A stretch of 64,000 bases of DNA, taken from Methanococcoides methylutens. Lineage in GTDB: Archaea > Halobacteriota > Methanosarcinia > Methanosarcinales > Methanosarcinaceae. The notes below the pieces were generated by a model. That model searched no databases. It saw only the letters and a list, made by a program, of their open reading frames with translations, and had not been told where the DNA came from. The translations under genes were made by a program, and so were the position numbers. Positions within the stretch are counted from its first letter, which is position 1; the number at the start of each line of letters is the position of its first letter. Shown here piece after piece: positions 1 to 8,375 of the stretch. The stretch is taken from assembly GCF_000765475.1 (NCBI RefSeq), contig NZ_JRHO01000014.1, forward strand, positions 823,687 to 887,686, given 5' to 3'.

Positions 1-2
1 TA

Positions 3-950
3 GTAACTGATATTGTGATGATCACTTTTACAAAATCAAAGGTCCCGAAAGACCCTATCTGGCAACAGACAAAAATAACAACAAAAGCCAAGACAAAATT
101 ATACCAGTCCATCCCAATTTCATTTGCAGGCTGTATTATCGTCGCCATAGCTGTCATATTATACGGCAAACTGGAACTGCCTATTGCTGTTGCAGCAGTA
201 ATGACACCACTGGTATATATAGGCCATGTTGCAAAAACAATTGAAAAAGAGATCAAACGTAAGGATGAGAACTATTCCTCGTTCATCAGGTCCCTTGGAA
301 GTTCTGCAGGTGCAAGAGGAGGACTTATCGACGAGGCACTTAAATCATTGCGTATACATGACTTTGGCCCACTTACTGATGATGTTAATGCACTTTTCAA
401 GAGAATAAACACCCGTGTGGACAAAAGTAAGTCATGGGACTTCTTTTCAGCCAGCACCGGAAGCAACCTCATACACCGGTTTAGCGCCATGTTCGTTGAA
501 GCCACCAAACTCGGTGGACAGCCGGAAGTGATCGGTGATATGATCGCCACAAACTTCCACCGCATCGTAAATCTGAGAAAAAAAAGGTACCAGTCTGCTT
601 CCAATCTTGTAGGAGTACTATACGGACTTACAGCAGGAATCGGTTTTACCCTTTATATCTCACTTGGAGTCGTTGACCTTATGCAGGACATGTTCACGAC
701 AATTTCGATGCCAGAAGGGATGGGTATGCGAATGATCCTGAACACGGACATAGGGAGTATAGAACTTCTTTCGGCTATGATATTGTTCATCATGATAGCA
801 CATTCACTCATGTCAGCGCTGCTAATCCGATTTGTTGACGGGGGGCATGTCCTCCGTTCAACGACAGATTTTGTGATTATGACATGGATTTCGGCTTTCA
901 GCGCAGTGTTCACAACATCAGGCGTTGCATCCCTGCTTGGGGCCACGTGA
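3..950 (+). CDS. flaJ: Archaellum/type IV pilus membrane platform protein FlaJ (ArlJ), 5' end outside window
   Basis: This is the C-terminal part of a T2SS-F/TadC-family integral membrane protein, the platform on which the archaellum motor ATPase (FlaI) drives filament assembly. The frame is open from the first bases, and GTG at 15 and ATG at 18 are probably internal because family members are near 550 residues while 311 are visible. Counting from base 15, there are two membrane segments (about residues 33-70), a cytoplasmic T2SSF helical domain (about 80-190) with the typical DFGPLTDD and LGGQPEVIGD stretches, then three or four membrane segments to the C-terminus. The family is clear; assignment to archaellum rather than another pilus rests on these motifs and not on neighbours, since the rest of the operon lies upstream of the window. 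Confidence 0.75.
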   Translation, partial: VTDIVMITFTKSKVPKDPIWQQTKITTKAKTKLYQSIPISFAGCIIVAIAVILYGKLELPIAVAAVMTPLVYIGHVAKTIEKEIKRKDENYSSFIRSLGSSAGARGGLIDEALKSLRIHDFGPLTDDVNALFKRINTRVDKSKSWDFFSASTGSNLIHRFSAMFVEATKLGGQPEVIGDMIATNFHRIVNLRKKRYQSASNLVGVLYGLTAGIGFTLYISLGVVDLMQDMFTTISMPEGMGMRMILNTDIGSIELLSAMILFIMIAHSLMSALLIRFVDGGHVLRSTTDFVIMTWISAFSAVFTTSGVASLLGAT

Positions 951-1080
951 CAGAAACAGAGAGTTAACCTAAGAGATTCAAATTAATGTAGTCAAATCCG
1001 AAAATCGATGGTTTTCAAAATGAGTTGATAAAAACTAAATGAACAAATTATAAAAATAATAAAAAGTCAACCGGATGGGA

Positions 1081-2094
1081 TCATCTATCCAGCATGTCCT
1101 TTATGTAATTTGCAATTGCCCTGCCAACCTCAATGGTACTGGCATCCCCACCAAGGTCAGGAGTAGTTATTTTTTCAAGTATGCTTTTGCCTACAGCCTC
1201 TTCAACGAGGTCTGCTTCTTTCTGATAACCCATCCATTCCAGCATCATCTTCATACTCAGGATAGCTGCTATCGGGTTTGCAATACCTTTACCTGCAATA
1301 TCAGGACCGCTACCATGTACCGGCTCAAAGAAAGCATATTTATCCCCTATGTTCGCACTGGGAGCAAGCCCCAGACTGCCAACAAGTGCTGCTGACATAT
1401 CGCTCAGTATGTCACCAAAGAGATTGGTCGTGACAACAACATCATACCTCTCAGGATATGTCATCAGGCTATATGCCATTGCATCCACCAGCATATCCCT
1501 GTGATCAACTCCTTCTGACCTTGCGGTCTCACGGCAGACATCCAGGAATAACGTATCCGACTTCAGTACATTGGATTTATGAACGATCATAAGATCATTC
1601 CGTCGCTCTTTGGCTAGCTTGCAGGCACTCTTTGCGATCCGCTCGGATCCTTTCCGGGAAACCACCCTTTTCGTATATGCCACATCATCATGAATCTCTT
1701 CGATGGATGAATACATACCTTCGGTATTTTCCCTCACGATCACAAAATCGAAATCACTTTTTCCGGTCACACCTGTTACACCGGGAAGAGGTTTGATCGG
1801 ACGGATGTTCGCATACATGTCAAGCTCTTTGCGTATTGTGAGGAGCACACTCTTGTAATTGGGATCAGCCGGTGTGGTGATCGCTCCAAAAAGAACACAA
1901 TCACAGCTTTTCAGCACATCAAGGTCATCGTCATCGATAGCTACCCCACATTTCTCCCACTTTCCATATCCTAATTCAAGCGGAACCTTTTCGATTGGAA
2001 GACCAAATACATCAAGGACCTCTACGGCCGCAGGGATGACCTCCTTACCGATACCATCACCTTCAACCACTGCAACTCTCATTTTTTCAGACAT
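1081..2094 (-). CDS. aksF: Homoisocitrate dehydrogenase (AksF), isopropylmalate/isocitrate dehydrogenase family
   Basis: A 337-residue NAD(P)-dependent beta-decarboxylating dehydrogenase. The N-terminus has the family EGDGIGKEV motif, the substrate arginine region YANIRPIK (about 93-100), RENTEGMYSSIEE, the catalytic K/D region (VHKSNVLK, VDAMAYSLM), and the metal and NAD-binding end (NLFGDILSDMSAA, EPVHGSGPDIAGKG). Either LeuB or AksF is possible from sequence alone. I favour AksF (oxidation of homoisocitrate and longer homologues during 2-oxosuberate synthesis for coenzyme B) because it is the last gene of an operon whose first gene carries the homoaconitase YLRT loop, while a second leuD-leuB pair lies at 43-44.7 kb. 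Only 3 bp separate it from the preceding gene, so it is co-transcribed. The start is the ATG at 2094. Confidence 0.7.
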   Translation of the reverse strand: MSEKMRVAVVEGDGIGKEVIPAAVEVLDVFGLPIEKVPLELGYGKWEKCGVAIDDDDLDVLKSCDCVLFGAITTPADPNYKSVLLTIRKELDMYANIRPIKPLPGVTGVTGKSDFDFVIVRENTEGMYSSIEEIHDDVAYTKRVVSRKGSERIAKSACKLAKERRNDLMIVHKSNVLKSDTLFLDVCRETARSEGVDHRDMLVDAMAYSLMTYPERYDVVVTTNLFGDILSDMSAALVGSLGLAPSANIGDKYAFFEPVHGSGPDIAGKGIANPIAAILSMKMMLEWMGYQKEADLVEEAVGKSILEKITTPDLGGDASTIEVGRAIANYIKDMLDR

Positions 2095-2097
2095 GAT

Positions 2098-2958
2098 TCA
2101 CTTCCTCTTCTCCGCAAGGTCCAGTGCCAGGTCCCTGACAGCTTCTGCCACAAAGAACTCAGATGCGCCCCAGTGGACCACAACGCCTTCGATACCGTTA
2201 ATGGTAACCCGCCCGGACTTCTCGGAGCGACAGCACCTGGTGATAAAAGGCTTTGTGGGTTCGAAGATATCGGACTTGAAAGGACATATGTTCACCAGTG
2301 AATACTCAACATCCGGGAATCTGGTCTCAAAAAGCTTTTTAGATATCTCGCATCCCACGAGCAGAGTGCCATCCTCTGTTATTGTATCGCAATCAAGGAA
2401 CTTGCCCTTAAGCCCGGAACAGGAACAAGGGAATACCGTCTTAGGACCTTCGAACTGGGAGAGATCTATAACGTTCTCAGTAAAGTGCACTCCGAAGTCC
2501 CCGAATATGCCACTTGCCTCAAGCCTTCGTACCACGTGGGAAAGCCATGAGGGTTCCGGAGGGATCACATCGACGATCTCGATGTCTATGATCTCAGACA
2601 GTGAGGGTTCATGCACGAACGTCACGTGATTGTCCACACCTGTGAATATGACGGTACTGACACCATCCTTGCAGAGGCCTGCAGCGATTTCAATAAGCTG
2701 TGCACGGTCCTTTATGTTCAGTTTTGCGTCATACTTTATGACCTGTTCACCTGATGCAACGAGGTCAAGCTTTTCCACATCACGCAAAAGGTCATCGCCT
2801 TGCTTTGTTACATGATAGATGGAATATTCGATATCATCCTCACCAACTTGGTGCTCAACGACCATGTATTCGGAAAGGAAATAGATGATGTTCTCCTCTG
2901 TATCATCAGGGTGTATCCCGGTCACACCTACATACTTGTATTCATCTGGAAATATCAT
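2098..2958 (-). CDS. Cysteine-rich protein of unknown function between hacB and aksF
   Basis: I do not recognise an enzyme family for this 286-residue protein; it resembles uncharacterised proteins conserved in methanogens. It has no signal peptide or membrane segment and should be cytosolic. The N-terminal half (1-130) looks like a mixed alpha/beta fold. The C-terminal half holds most of its eight cysteines: C96, C178, C180, C190, C203, C225 and the pair C242-C243, in PCSCSG, LDCD, VGCE, NICPF and TRCCRSEKSG. That spacing suggests metal or Fe-S binding or thiol chemistry. It is the middle gene of a three-gene minus-strand operon, 8 bp after hacB and 3 bp before aksF, so a role in coenzyme B (7-mercaptoheptanoylthreonine phosphate) synthesis is a reasonable inference, unproven. 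Confidence 0.85.
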   Translation of the reverse strand: MIFPDEYKYVGVTGIHPDDTEENIIYFLSEYMVVEHQVGEDDIEYSIYHVTKQGDDLLRDVEKLDLVASGEQVIKYDAKLNIKDRAQLIEIAAGLCKDGVSTVIFTGVDNHVTFVHEPSLSEIIDIEIVDVIPPEPSWLSHVVRRLEASGIFGDFGVHFTENVIDLSQFEGPKTVFPCSCSGLKGKFLDCDTITEDGTLLVGCEISKKLFETRFPDVEYSLVNICPFKSDIFEPTKPFITRCCRSEKSGRVTINGIEGVVVHWGASEFFVAEAVRDLALDLAEKRK

Positions 2959-2966
2959 GAGCCACT

Positions 2967-3458
2967 TTATTTGTCCTTTTCTTGTAAAGCCTTGCGATGT
3001 GCCACGAGCCCACCATCTGTGAGGATCTCAAGCAGGAAATCCGGAAGTTTGTTGCCCTTGAAATCTTTCCCGTTGACGCTGACGTTTCCTTCAAGCAGGT
3101 CAACTTCCACAGTGTCCCCTTCCTGACATTCAATGTCAGCTTCCATTAAGGGAAGTCCGACATTGATGGAATTCCGGAAAAAGATGCGCCCGAATGATTT
3201 CGCGACGACACAGGAGACCCCTGCATACTTAAGGGCAAGAGCTGCCTGCTCCCTTGAGGAACCACAGCCAAAGTTGTTCCCGCCGACCACGACGTCGCCC
3301 TTCTCGACCTTTTTAGAAAAATCAGGGTCAATGCCTTCCATCGCATGGTTAGCAAATACCTGCATATCAGTGGTTCGGAGATATTTTCCCGGAATGATAA
3401 CATCCGTGTCAATATCATCGCCAAAAATCCATGCCTTTCCTTTGATCTTACTTTCCAA
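2967..3458 (-). CDS. hacB: Homoaconitase small subunit (HacB), LeuD-like
   Basis: A 163-residue aconitase-swivel (small subunit) protein that pairs with a large Fe-S subunit encoded elsewhere. Visible family motifs are [30 protein letters not shown] and [17 protein letters not shown]. The loop after PGK reads YLRT (residues 26-29). In Methanocaldococcus, YLRT marks homoaconitase (homocitrate to homoisocitrate and longer homologues), while isopropylmalate isomerases carry YLVY- or YLIM-like loops, as does the second copy at 43 kb. The start is chosen as TTG at 3458 because AGGTGA lies 5 nt upstream and the length then equals the family norm. The frame stays open further upstream to an ATG at 3551, but that would add an unconserved tail across the galU terminator. 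An AT-rich box near 3485-3500 could be its promoter. Confidence 0.8.
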   Translation of the reverse strand: MESKIKGKAWIFGDDIDTDVIIPGKYLRTTDMQVFANHAMEGIDPDFSKKVEKGDVVVGGNNFGCGSSREQAALALKYAGVSCVVAKSFGRIFFRNSINVGLPLMEADIECQEGDTVEVDLLEGNVSVNGKDFKGNKLPDFLLEILTDGGLVAHRKALQEKDK

Positions 3459-3499
3459 TGTTGTCACCTGTGATGTAGGTTTTACATGATAATATTTGT

Positions 3500-3552
3500 A
3501 AGTAGCGGAAAAAAGAAAAGAATTGTGTGACCGAAATGGTTCAACGGTCACA
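3500..3552 (-). terminator. Hairpin plus T-tract terminator of galU
   Basis: A perfect 8-bp inverted repeat, TGTGACCG at 3526-3533 and CGGTCACA at 3545-3552 with an 11-nt loop, begins at the galU stop codon. On the minus strand it is followed directly by a T-rich run (ATTCTTTTCTTTTTTCC). This is the form of an intrinsic terminator and would separate galU from the hacB operon. Confidence 0.6.
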
Positions 3553-4414
3553 GGTCCGGAATTGCCTTCAGGTAATCCCTCACCTGAGGACCGAAATCCT
3601 CACTGCAAAGTGCAAAATCGATAACTGCCTGTACATATCCCAACTTATCGCCTGTATCGTATCGTTTGCCTGCGAACTTGTGAGCATAGACCTTCTGTGT
3701 GTCATTGAGCATACGAATACCATCCGTAAGCTGGATCTCTCCACCTACACCTGTTCCTGCATCCCTGATGCAATCGAATATCTCAGGCGTGAACACATAC
3801 CTGCCTATGGCACCTATGTTCGATGGAGCTTCTTCAATGGAAGGCTTTTCCACAATGTCCTCGAGAATGCACAGTGACTCTTCCAGTGGCTTACCCTTTA
3901 TAATACCATAACTGCTGACCTTCTCCATTGGGACCTCTTCAACTGCAATGGTAGAACACCTATATTTCTGGAAGACCTCGATGAGCTGTCGGATACAGGG
4001 AGTGTGATTGACAATGATATCATCACCAAGGAGGACTGCAAAAGGATCTCCACTGATGTGCTTCTCTGCGGTCATAATAGCATCTCCAAGCCCCCTTGGC
4101 TCTTTCTGCCTGATGTAGTGGATATCCACCATGGAAGAGATATCCTCCACCATTTTCAGAAGTTCGTCCTTATGCTTTTCCTTAAGGTGCATCTCCAGCT
4201 CTGGAGAACCATCGAAATAATCTTCAATGGAACGTTTGCTCCTTCCTGTGACAAATATAATGTCGTCGATGCCCGATGCAATAGCCTCCTCCACAACATA
4301 ATGGATCACCGGCTTATCGATTATTGGAAGCATTTCTTTTGGCATGGACTTTGTCACCGGCAGGAACCGGGTCCCAAGACCTGCAGCGGGAATTACAGCT
4401 TTTTTGACATCCAT
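3548..4414 (-). CDS. galU: UTP--glucose-1-phosphate uridylyltransferase
   Basis: A 288-residue nucleotidyltransferase making UDP-glucose from UTP and glucose 1-phosphate. The N-terminal signature [10 protein letters not shown] (10-19) is followed by [10 protein letters not shown] with the catalytic lysine (K26), then LLGDDII (about 127-133), [14 protein letters not shown], the IVEKP motif and GEIQLTDG, all standard GalU features, and the length is typical. It is transcribed toward the hacB operon but ends in its own hairpin terminator. It lies next to aglB and close to the glycan locus, so its UDP-glucose probably feeds surface glycan synthesis together with the epimerase at 27-28 kb. Confidence 0.93.
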   Translation of the reverse strand: MDVKKAVIPAAGLGTRFLPVTKSMPKEMLPIIDKPVIHYVVEEAIASGIDDIIFVTGRSKRSIEDYFDGSPELEMHLKEKHKDELLKMVEDISSMVDIHYIRQKEPRGLGDAIMTAEKHISGDPFAVLLGDDIIVNHTPCIRQLIEVFQKYRCSTIAVEEVPMEKVSSYGIIKGKPLEESLCILEDIVEKPSIEEAPSNIGAIGRYVFTPEIFDCIRDAGTGVGGEIQLTDGIRMLNDTQKVYAHKFAGKRYDTGDKLGYVQAVIDFALCSEDFGPQVRDYLKAIPDL

Positions 4415-4497
4415 TTACAACATTCCTTATGACGATCAAACACAGATTCTTATCGATCCTTCAATAAACGTTCATTATTAAATTATAAGAGGTTAAA

Positions 4498-4548
4498 CCA
4501 CCAATAATTAATCCATCATTGGTGGGAAAATGCACAGAAGCTGTGCAT
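4498..4548 (-). terminator. Tandem hairpins after aglB
   Basis: Two perfect inverted repeats follow each other just past the aglB stop. The first is ATGCACAG-AAG-CTGTGCAT (4530-4548), which touches the stop codon. The second is CCACCAAT (4498-4505) with ATTGGTGG (4518-4525). Read on the minus strand, TTTT separates them and TTTAA follows. They most likely form a double terminator or 3'-end stabilising structure. Confidence 0.5.
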
Positions 4549-7010
4549 CATACCTCTATCACATTTCCATCCAGTACGTCCCTTTCACTGACATCCACTT
4601 CTTCCTGAACAGTACCGTAGCTTATCTTGTAAGGTCCAACCGGCATGGTATCGAACTGAGTCTCGCCATCGATCGGACCCTGTGTGGAATATGGTACCGT
4701 AAAGGAGTAAGTGCCATCCGAAACGGTTGACTGTGAGTATACGAAGGTCCTGCCAATGTTGGTCAGAATGGTTACCGAAATTGTCACATCCTCACCTTCA
4801 GGTGCTTCACCAACGATCTGTGCACCCTCGACATACTCGAATATCTTGACATATCCGGTATTTTCCAGAGCGAGGTTTCCTTCAAAGAGCATATTGTAAA
4901 TGTTCTTATAGCCAGTCTCAGCGGAATTACCAGCAGGAGATTCGTGCACCATACGGTATTGTTCCATTCCCCTCGCATCGAAGATATGAAGGCGTGATTC
5001 CATGGAATTGAAATACCTTGGCCCGGGCACGGTCTGCACTCCCTGATCGGTTTGAACAGGAATGTAATAGTCAGCCGTATCAAGCGTCCATGCGCTCATG
5101 GCATAGAACTTACCGGTTGCCATCTCCACATCAGAGACGATGTATCGTGCACCTGCCTTCTCAGGATCAGGATGGACAGCCTCAAGGACCGCTGTGGCCT
5201 CTTCTTCGGACTGTGCTGTGAAGAAAGTGGATGCACCGGGCTTGTTCTCTTCCTCGATGCTGTTCCTTCTGCCACCAACTCCCTGCTGGAACGGATTGGC
5301 GTTCGGGATACGATGTCCAATGACCTCTATCCAGTGACCATAGTCCCACCAGGACATAACACCATATGCAGTATCAGGATACTGGTAGCTCTCACCCTTT
5401 GCCGGAATCTCATAGCTTTCGTAATAATCCAGTCCCGGGTCAGGTGTGTTGGAATTCAGCCACATGGTAGATTCGATCCAGTATCCATTGGGACCACCGG
5501 TGTACTGGGACTGCTGCATTGACATGTCATAGCTTGGATACATGAAAACGAGTAAGATCACCAGAACTGAAAGCACATGCCAGATCTTGATGTTCTTAAT
5601 GTCAAACTTGTCCTTTAATTTGAGATCCTCGAGCAGGTCTTTCCAGCCTGCAAGTTCCAATATCTTGATGCCGACGTAAGCAGAGAGGATCGCAGCGTTT
5701 ACTGAATAATAGTATGCGAAACGGTTCTGCTGGAGCATGGCCCAGATGATCATGAAGGTCCATACCAGCAGGAATGTCCTTTCAGGAGTGTTGTTCTTCT
5801 TGAATGCTTCATAGCCGAGGAAGATTATTGCAATTAGTGAAATGAATCCAAGGGTTGTGAAGTTGCCCCAGAAGGGAGCGATGGAGAACTGGCCGCCTAC
5901 GGAAAGAAGAGGGGATGCTTCGGCGATTGTTAGGCCGCCCCCGGATGTCAGGAAGAAACCGGATATCCGGGTTATCAGAGAATAAACAGAAGGCAAGAGT
6001 AGTTTTGCCATCAAGATCCCTAAAATAGATAACAATAGGATAAAAGCCGGATAGTAATACGCCTTCAAGTCTTTGTTTTTAAATGAAAGAGAGATCCCCG
6101 TAAGTATGGGGAATGCAAAAAAACCAGCGAGCAGTCCTTTGATAGGAAGTGATTTTCCATAGCCACCAAGTTGTGGCGTTATTAAAACAGCTACAAAAGC
6201 AATAGCAAATATGATCATACCGCCAATTGCCAGATAGTCAGTTGACCTGTCGCTCAGATGGTCAATGATGTGCTGGATGGCAATGTATACTCCTATAATG
6301 AAAGCAAAGAAAACTCCGCCTGTCCATGCTGTCATATATGCGCTTAATGCAAGACCTGTAAGAACAAAATAAGGAAGTGTCTTTTTTAATGAAGAAAGTT
6401 CATTGTTTTTTATATCCTCGAAACTAAAGGGATTTTGCCTGGCAGTTTTTAGTGCCAAGATCAGGAACATGGCTGTGATAGTGCTTAAAAGGGTTTCCGA
6501 GATATGGTGGTCATTGAACCCCATCATTGACCTGGACAGGAACTGACCTGGAGCTATTGCAATGAGAATTGCTGCCATCAAGCCGATCTTACGGTCACCA
6601 AAGACCCATTTGGCAGCGAAATAGGTAGGAATTACCACAAAGGCTCCGAGGAATGCAGGGTAATAAACACACACAGTATTGATCAGATCCTGACTTGGTG
6701 ATCCGAGCCCAAGCATCCAGATGATCGTTGCAAGCGTCATATCAAATAGGGGAGCAAATATCTGCTCAGTGCCATATGGATACTGCGTGTATGCATCGAA
6801 CCACAGCATATTTGGGAAGTTATGAAGAATGTTCTCCACATTTCTGAGATGATACCAGGGATCATTTCCTCCAAAGCGTACAAAATCGGAGGTAATAAAA
6901 ACACTTGCATCGGGTATAGTTCGTATATATAATGCTATTATAAAAGCAATAAAGATCCCTGCAAAATAGGGAAGGCTGTTCCTAAATTTCTCATTCATCT
7001 CATTAGCCAT
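4548..7010 (-). CDS. aglB: Dolichyl-phosphooligosaccharide--protein glycotransferase (oligosaccharyltransferase AglB)
   Basis: An 820-residue STT3-family membrane enzyme that moves a glycan from a dolichol carrier to Asn in Asn-X-Ser/Thr sequons outside the cell membrane. About thirteen hydrophobic segments fill residues 10-480. The first external loop has FGGNDPWYHLRNVENI (about 47-62), with a catalytic metal-binding aspartate. The catalytic WWDYG motif appears as SWWDYGHWIEVIG at about residue 552, followed by the soluble C-terminal domain. The last 110 residues form a beta-rich, Ig-like extension. The length is in the usual archaeal range. It lies between galU and the glycosyltransferase cluster, which fits it as the final step for the glycan made by the 7-30 kb genes. 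The start ATG at 7010 has GGTG 6 nt upstream. Confidence 0.95.
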   Translation of the reverse strand: MANEMNEKFRNSLPYFAGIFIAFIIALYIRTIPDASVFITSDFVRFGGNDPWYHLRNVENILHNFPNMLWFDAYTQYPYGTEQIFAPLFDMTLATIIWMLGLGSPSQDLINTVCVYYPAFLGAFVVIPTYFAAKWVFGDRKIGLMAAILIAIAPGQFLSRSMMGFNDHHISETLLSTITAMFLILALKTARQNPFSFEDIKNNELSSLKKTLPYFVLTGLALSAYMTAWTGGVFFAFIIGVYIAIQHIIDHLSDRSTDYLAIGGMIIFAIAFVAVLITPQLGGYGKSLPIKGLLAGFFAFPILTGISLSFKNKDLKAYYYPAFILLLSILGILMAKLLLPSVYSLITRISGFFLTSGGGLTIAEASPLLSVGGQFSIAPFWGNFTTLGFISLIAIIFLGYEAFKKNNTPERTFLLVWTFMIIWAMLQQNRFAYYYSVNAAILSAYVGIKILELAGWKDLLEDLKLKDKFDIKNIKIWHVLSVLVILLVFMYPSYDMSMQQSQYTGGPNGYWIESTMWLNSNTPDPGLDYYESYEIPAKGESYQYPDTAYGVMSWWDYGHWIEVIGHRIPNANPFQQGVGGRRNSIEEENKPGASTFFTAQSEEEATAVLEAVHPDPEKAGARYIVSDVEMATGKFYAMSAWTLDTADYYIPVQTDQGVQTVPGPRYFNSMESRLHIFDARGMEQYRMVHESPAGNSAETGYKNIYNMLFEGNLALENTGYVKIFEYVEGAQIVGEAPEGEDVTISVTILTNIGRTFVYSQSTVSDGTYSFTVPYSTQGPIDGETQFDTMPVGPYKISYGTVQEEVDVSERDVLDGNVIEV

Positions 7011-7156
7011 ATATTACACCTGATATGATCACCATGCATTCATAATTTCCATTTAGGCTTCCAGTTTAGTGATAGTATGATATAAGCATTTTGTAATAAT
7101 TGCCCACACAAATCTAAATTTAACATAAGTTGCAAATAATGCCTCATGCACAACAT

Positions 7157-8311
7157 TTAATCGTTTAAGATCGATCTTTGAAAAAGTTCCATGATCTTAT
7201 CCCATGTCCTGACTGGTGGGTCGTACTTGTCAGTATTACCAAATTGTCTGAGGATCTGTTCCCTTATATCATCAACATTCTGTGGCCTCACAAAAAAAGT
7301 TCCTTTGTAATCAGCCATTGATTCCTTAAGTCCACCTACCTCTGAAACGACCACAGGCTTCCCAAAAGACATTCCGATATGAGCAATCCCACTCTGGGAT
7401 GCCCGAAGGTATGGCAAGACCAGCACATCTGCTGCACTGAAGTAGGTAGGAATCATGTCATCGGACACGTACTCATCAACTAATGTTATCTTTTCTGAAT
7501 AAGGGGATCGTTCTATCTGTTCCAGAAGCTCTTTACGGCCTTCCCAAACCTCACCGACAATTAGCAACCTGCTTTTTTGAGCTATTTCCTCAGGCAGCTC
7601 TTCAAAGGCCTCTATAAGATAAGGTATGCCTTTGTATTTTCTGATCAGGCCAAACGAGAGGATAACAAACTCTTCTTCTATGGAAAGACTTGCTTTTGCA
7701 TCCCTGCTTTCCAAAGGTTCCCCGTACTGGTCATAGAGACCATGGGGAATCACATGGATCTTTTCCATGTCGATGTCATATCTTTCAGCAACCAGTTGCT
7801 GATCTGACCTTGAATGGGTTATGTATGCATCCAGGTCCTTACGGAGACTTTTTCCCATCAATTTAGAGTATAATCGAATTGGCAGAATGGCTTCTTCAAA
7901 GGGATCCACAACTTCGTGAAACTCAATGACCACCTTTGTTTCTTTGCCCAAGCTGGAAAACAGTTTCAGCAAAAGGTGCATATGAGCTACCGAAGATGTC
8001 CACCACTGCAATATTACAACATCAGGATCCTGTTTTTTAAAAAAACGATAAGCTTTGAACCAGGTAAACGGATTATTGTAGTCCATCCCGTCAAAGACCT
8101 CAACATCGGAATTGAAATCCAGGGTGGAAATATCCTTCCCAACGTGTTCCTTTCCCGGAAACAGGAATGTAGGCAGCAATTGCCTGAAGCAGATAACTGA
8201 AACATCATAACGTTCTGACATCGCGTTTGCTAATCTGATCGTATAATAACTGATACCACTGATAAAACGCTTTGAAGGTCCCACAATACATATCTTCTTT
8301 TCAGACCGCAT
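7157..8311 (-). CDS. Glycosyltransferase family 4 (GT-B fold)
   Basis: A 384-residue cytosolic glycosyltransferase. The N-terminal Rossmann domain starts with KKICIVGPSKRFISGISYY, with a glycine/serine donor loop. The C-terminal GT-B domain carries HVIPHGLYDQYG, SFGLIRKYKGIPYLIEAFEE and the nucleotide-sugar site around VLVLPYLRASQSGIAHIGMSFGKPVVVSEVGG (split as read). The donor and acceptor cannot be told from sequence. It is monocistronic between aglB and the divergent gene at 8376, separated from the latter by 64 bp that must hold both promoters. The product probably adds one sugar of the lipid-linked glycan. Confidence 0.88.
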   Translation of the reverse strand: MRSEKKICIVGPSKRFISGISYYTIRLANAMSERYDVSVICFRQLLPTFLFPGKEHVGKDISTLDFNSDVEVFDGMDYNNPFTWFKAYRFFKKQDPDVVILQWWTSSVAHMHLLLKLFSSLGKETKVVIEFHEVVDPFEEAILPIRLYSKLMGKSLRKDLDAYITHSRSDQQLVAERYDIDMEKIHVIPHGLYDQYGEPLESRDAKASLSIEEEFVILSFGLIRKYKGIPYLIEAFEELPEEIAQKSRLLIVGEVWEGRKELLEQIERSPYSEKITLVDEYVSDDMIPTYFSAADVLVLPYLRASQSGIAHIGMSFGKPVVVSEVGGLKESMADYKGTFFVRPQNVDDIREQILRQFGNTDKYDPPVRTWDKIMELFQRSILND

Positions 8312-8375
8312 CTAACCTAAAATTGCATCATCTTTATATTAAACTAATGCATGAATATCCTAAAGAGGTAAAACA

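Noticed and set aside
1859-2629. 256-codon open frame on the plus strand
   Set aside because: It lies opposite the aksF gene and the cysteine-rich gene, is rich in serine and proline as antisense frames are, and has no ribosome site or family motif.
3459-3551. Upstream extension of hacB to ATG 3551
   Set aside because: The added 31 residues lie over the galU terminator hairpin and are not part of the family; TTG 3458 has a ribosome site.
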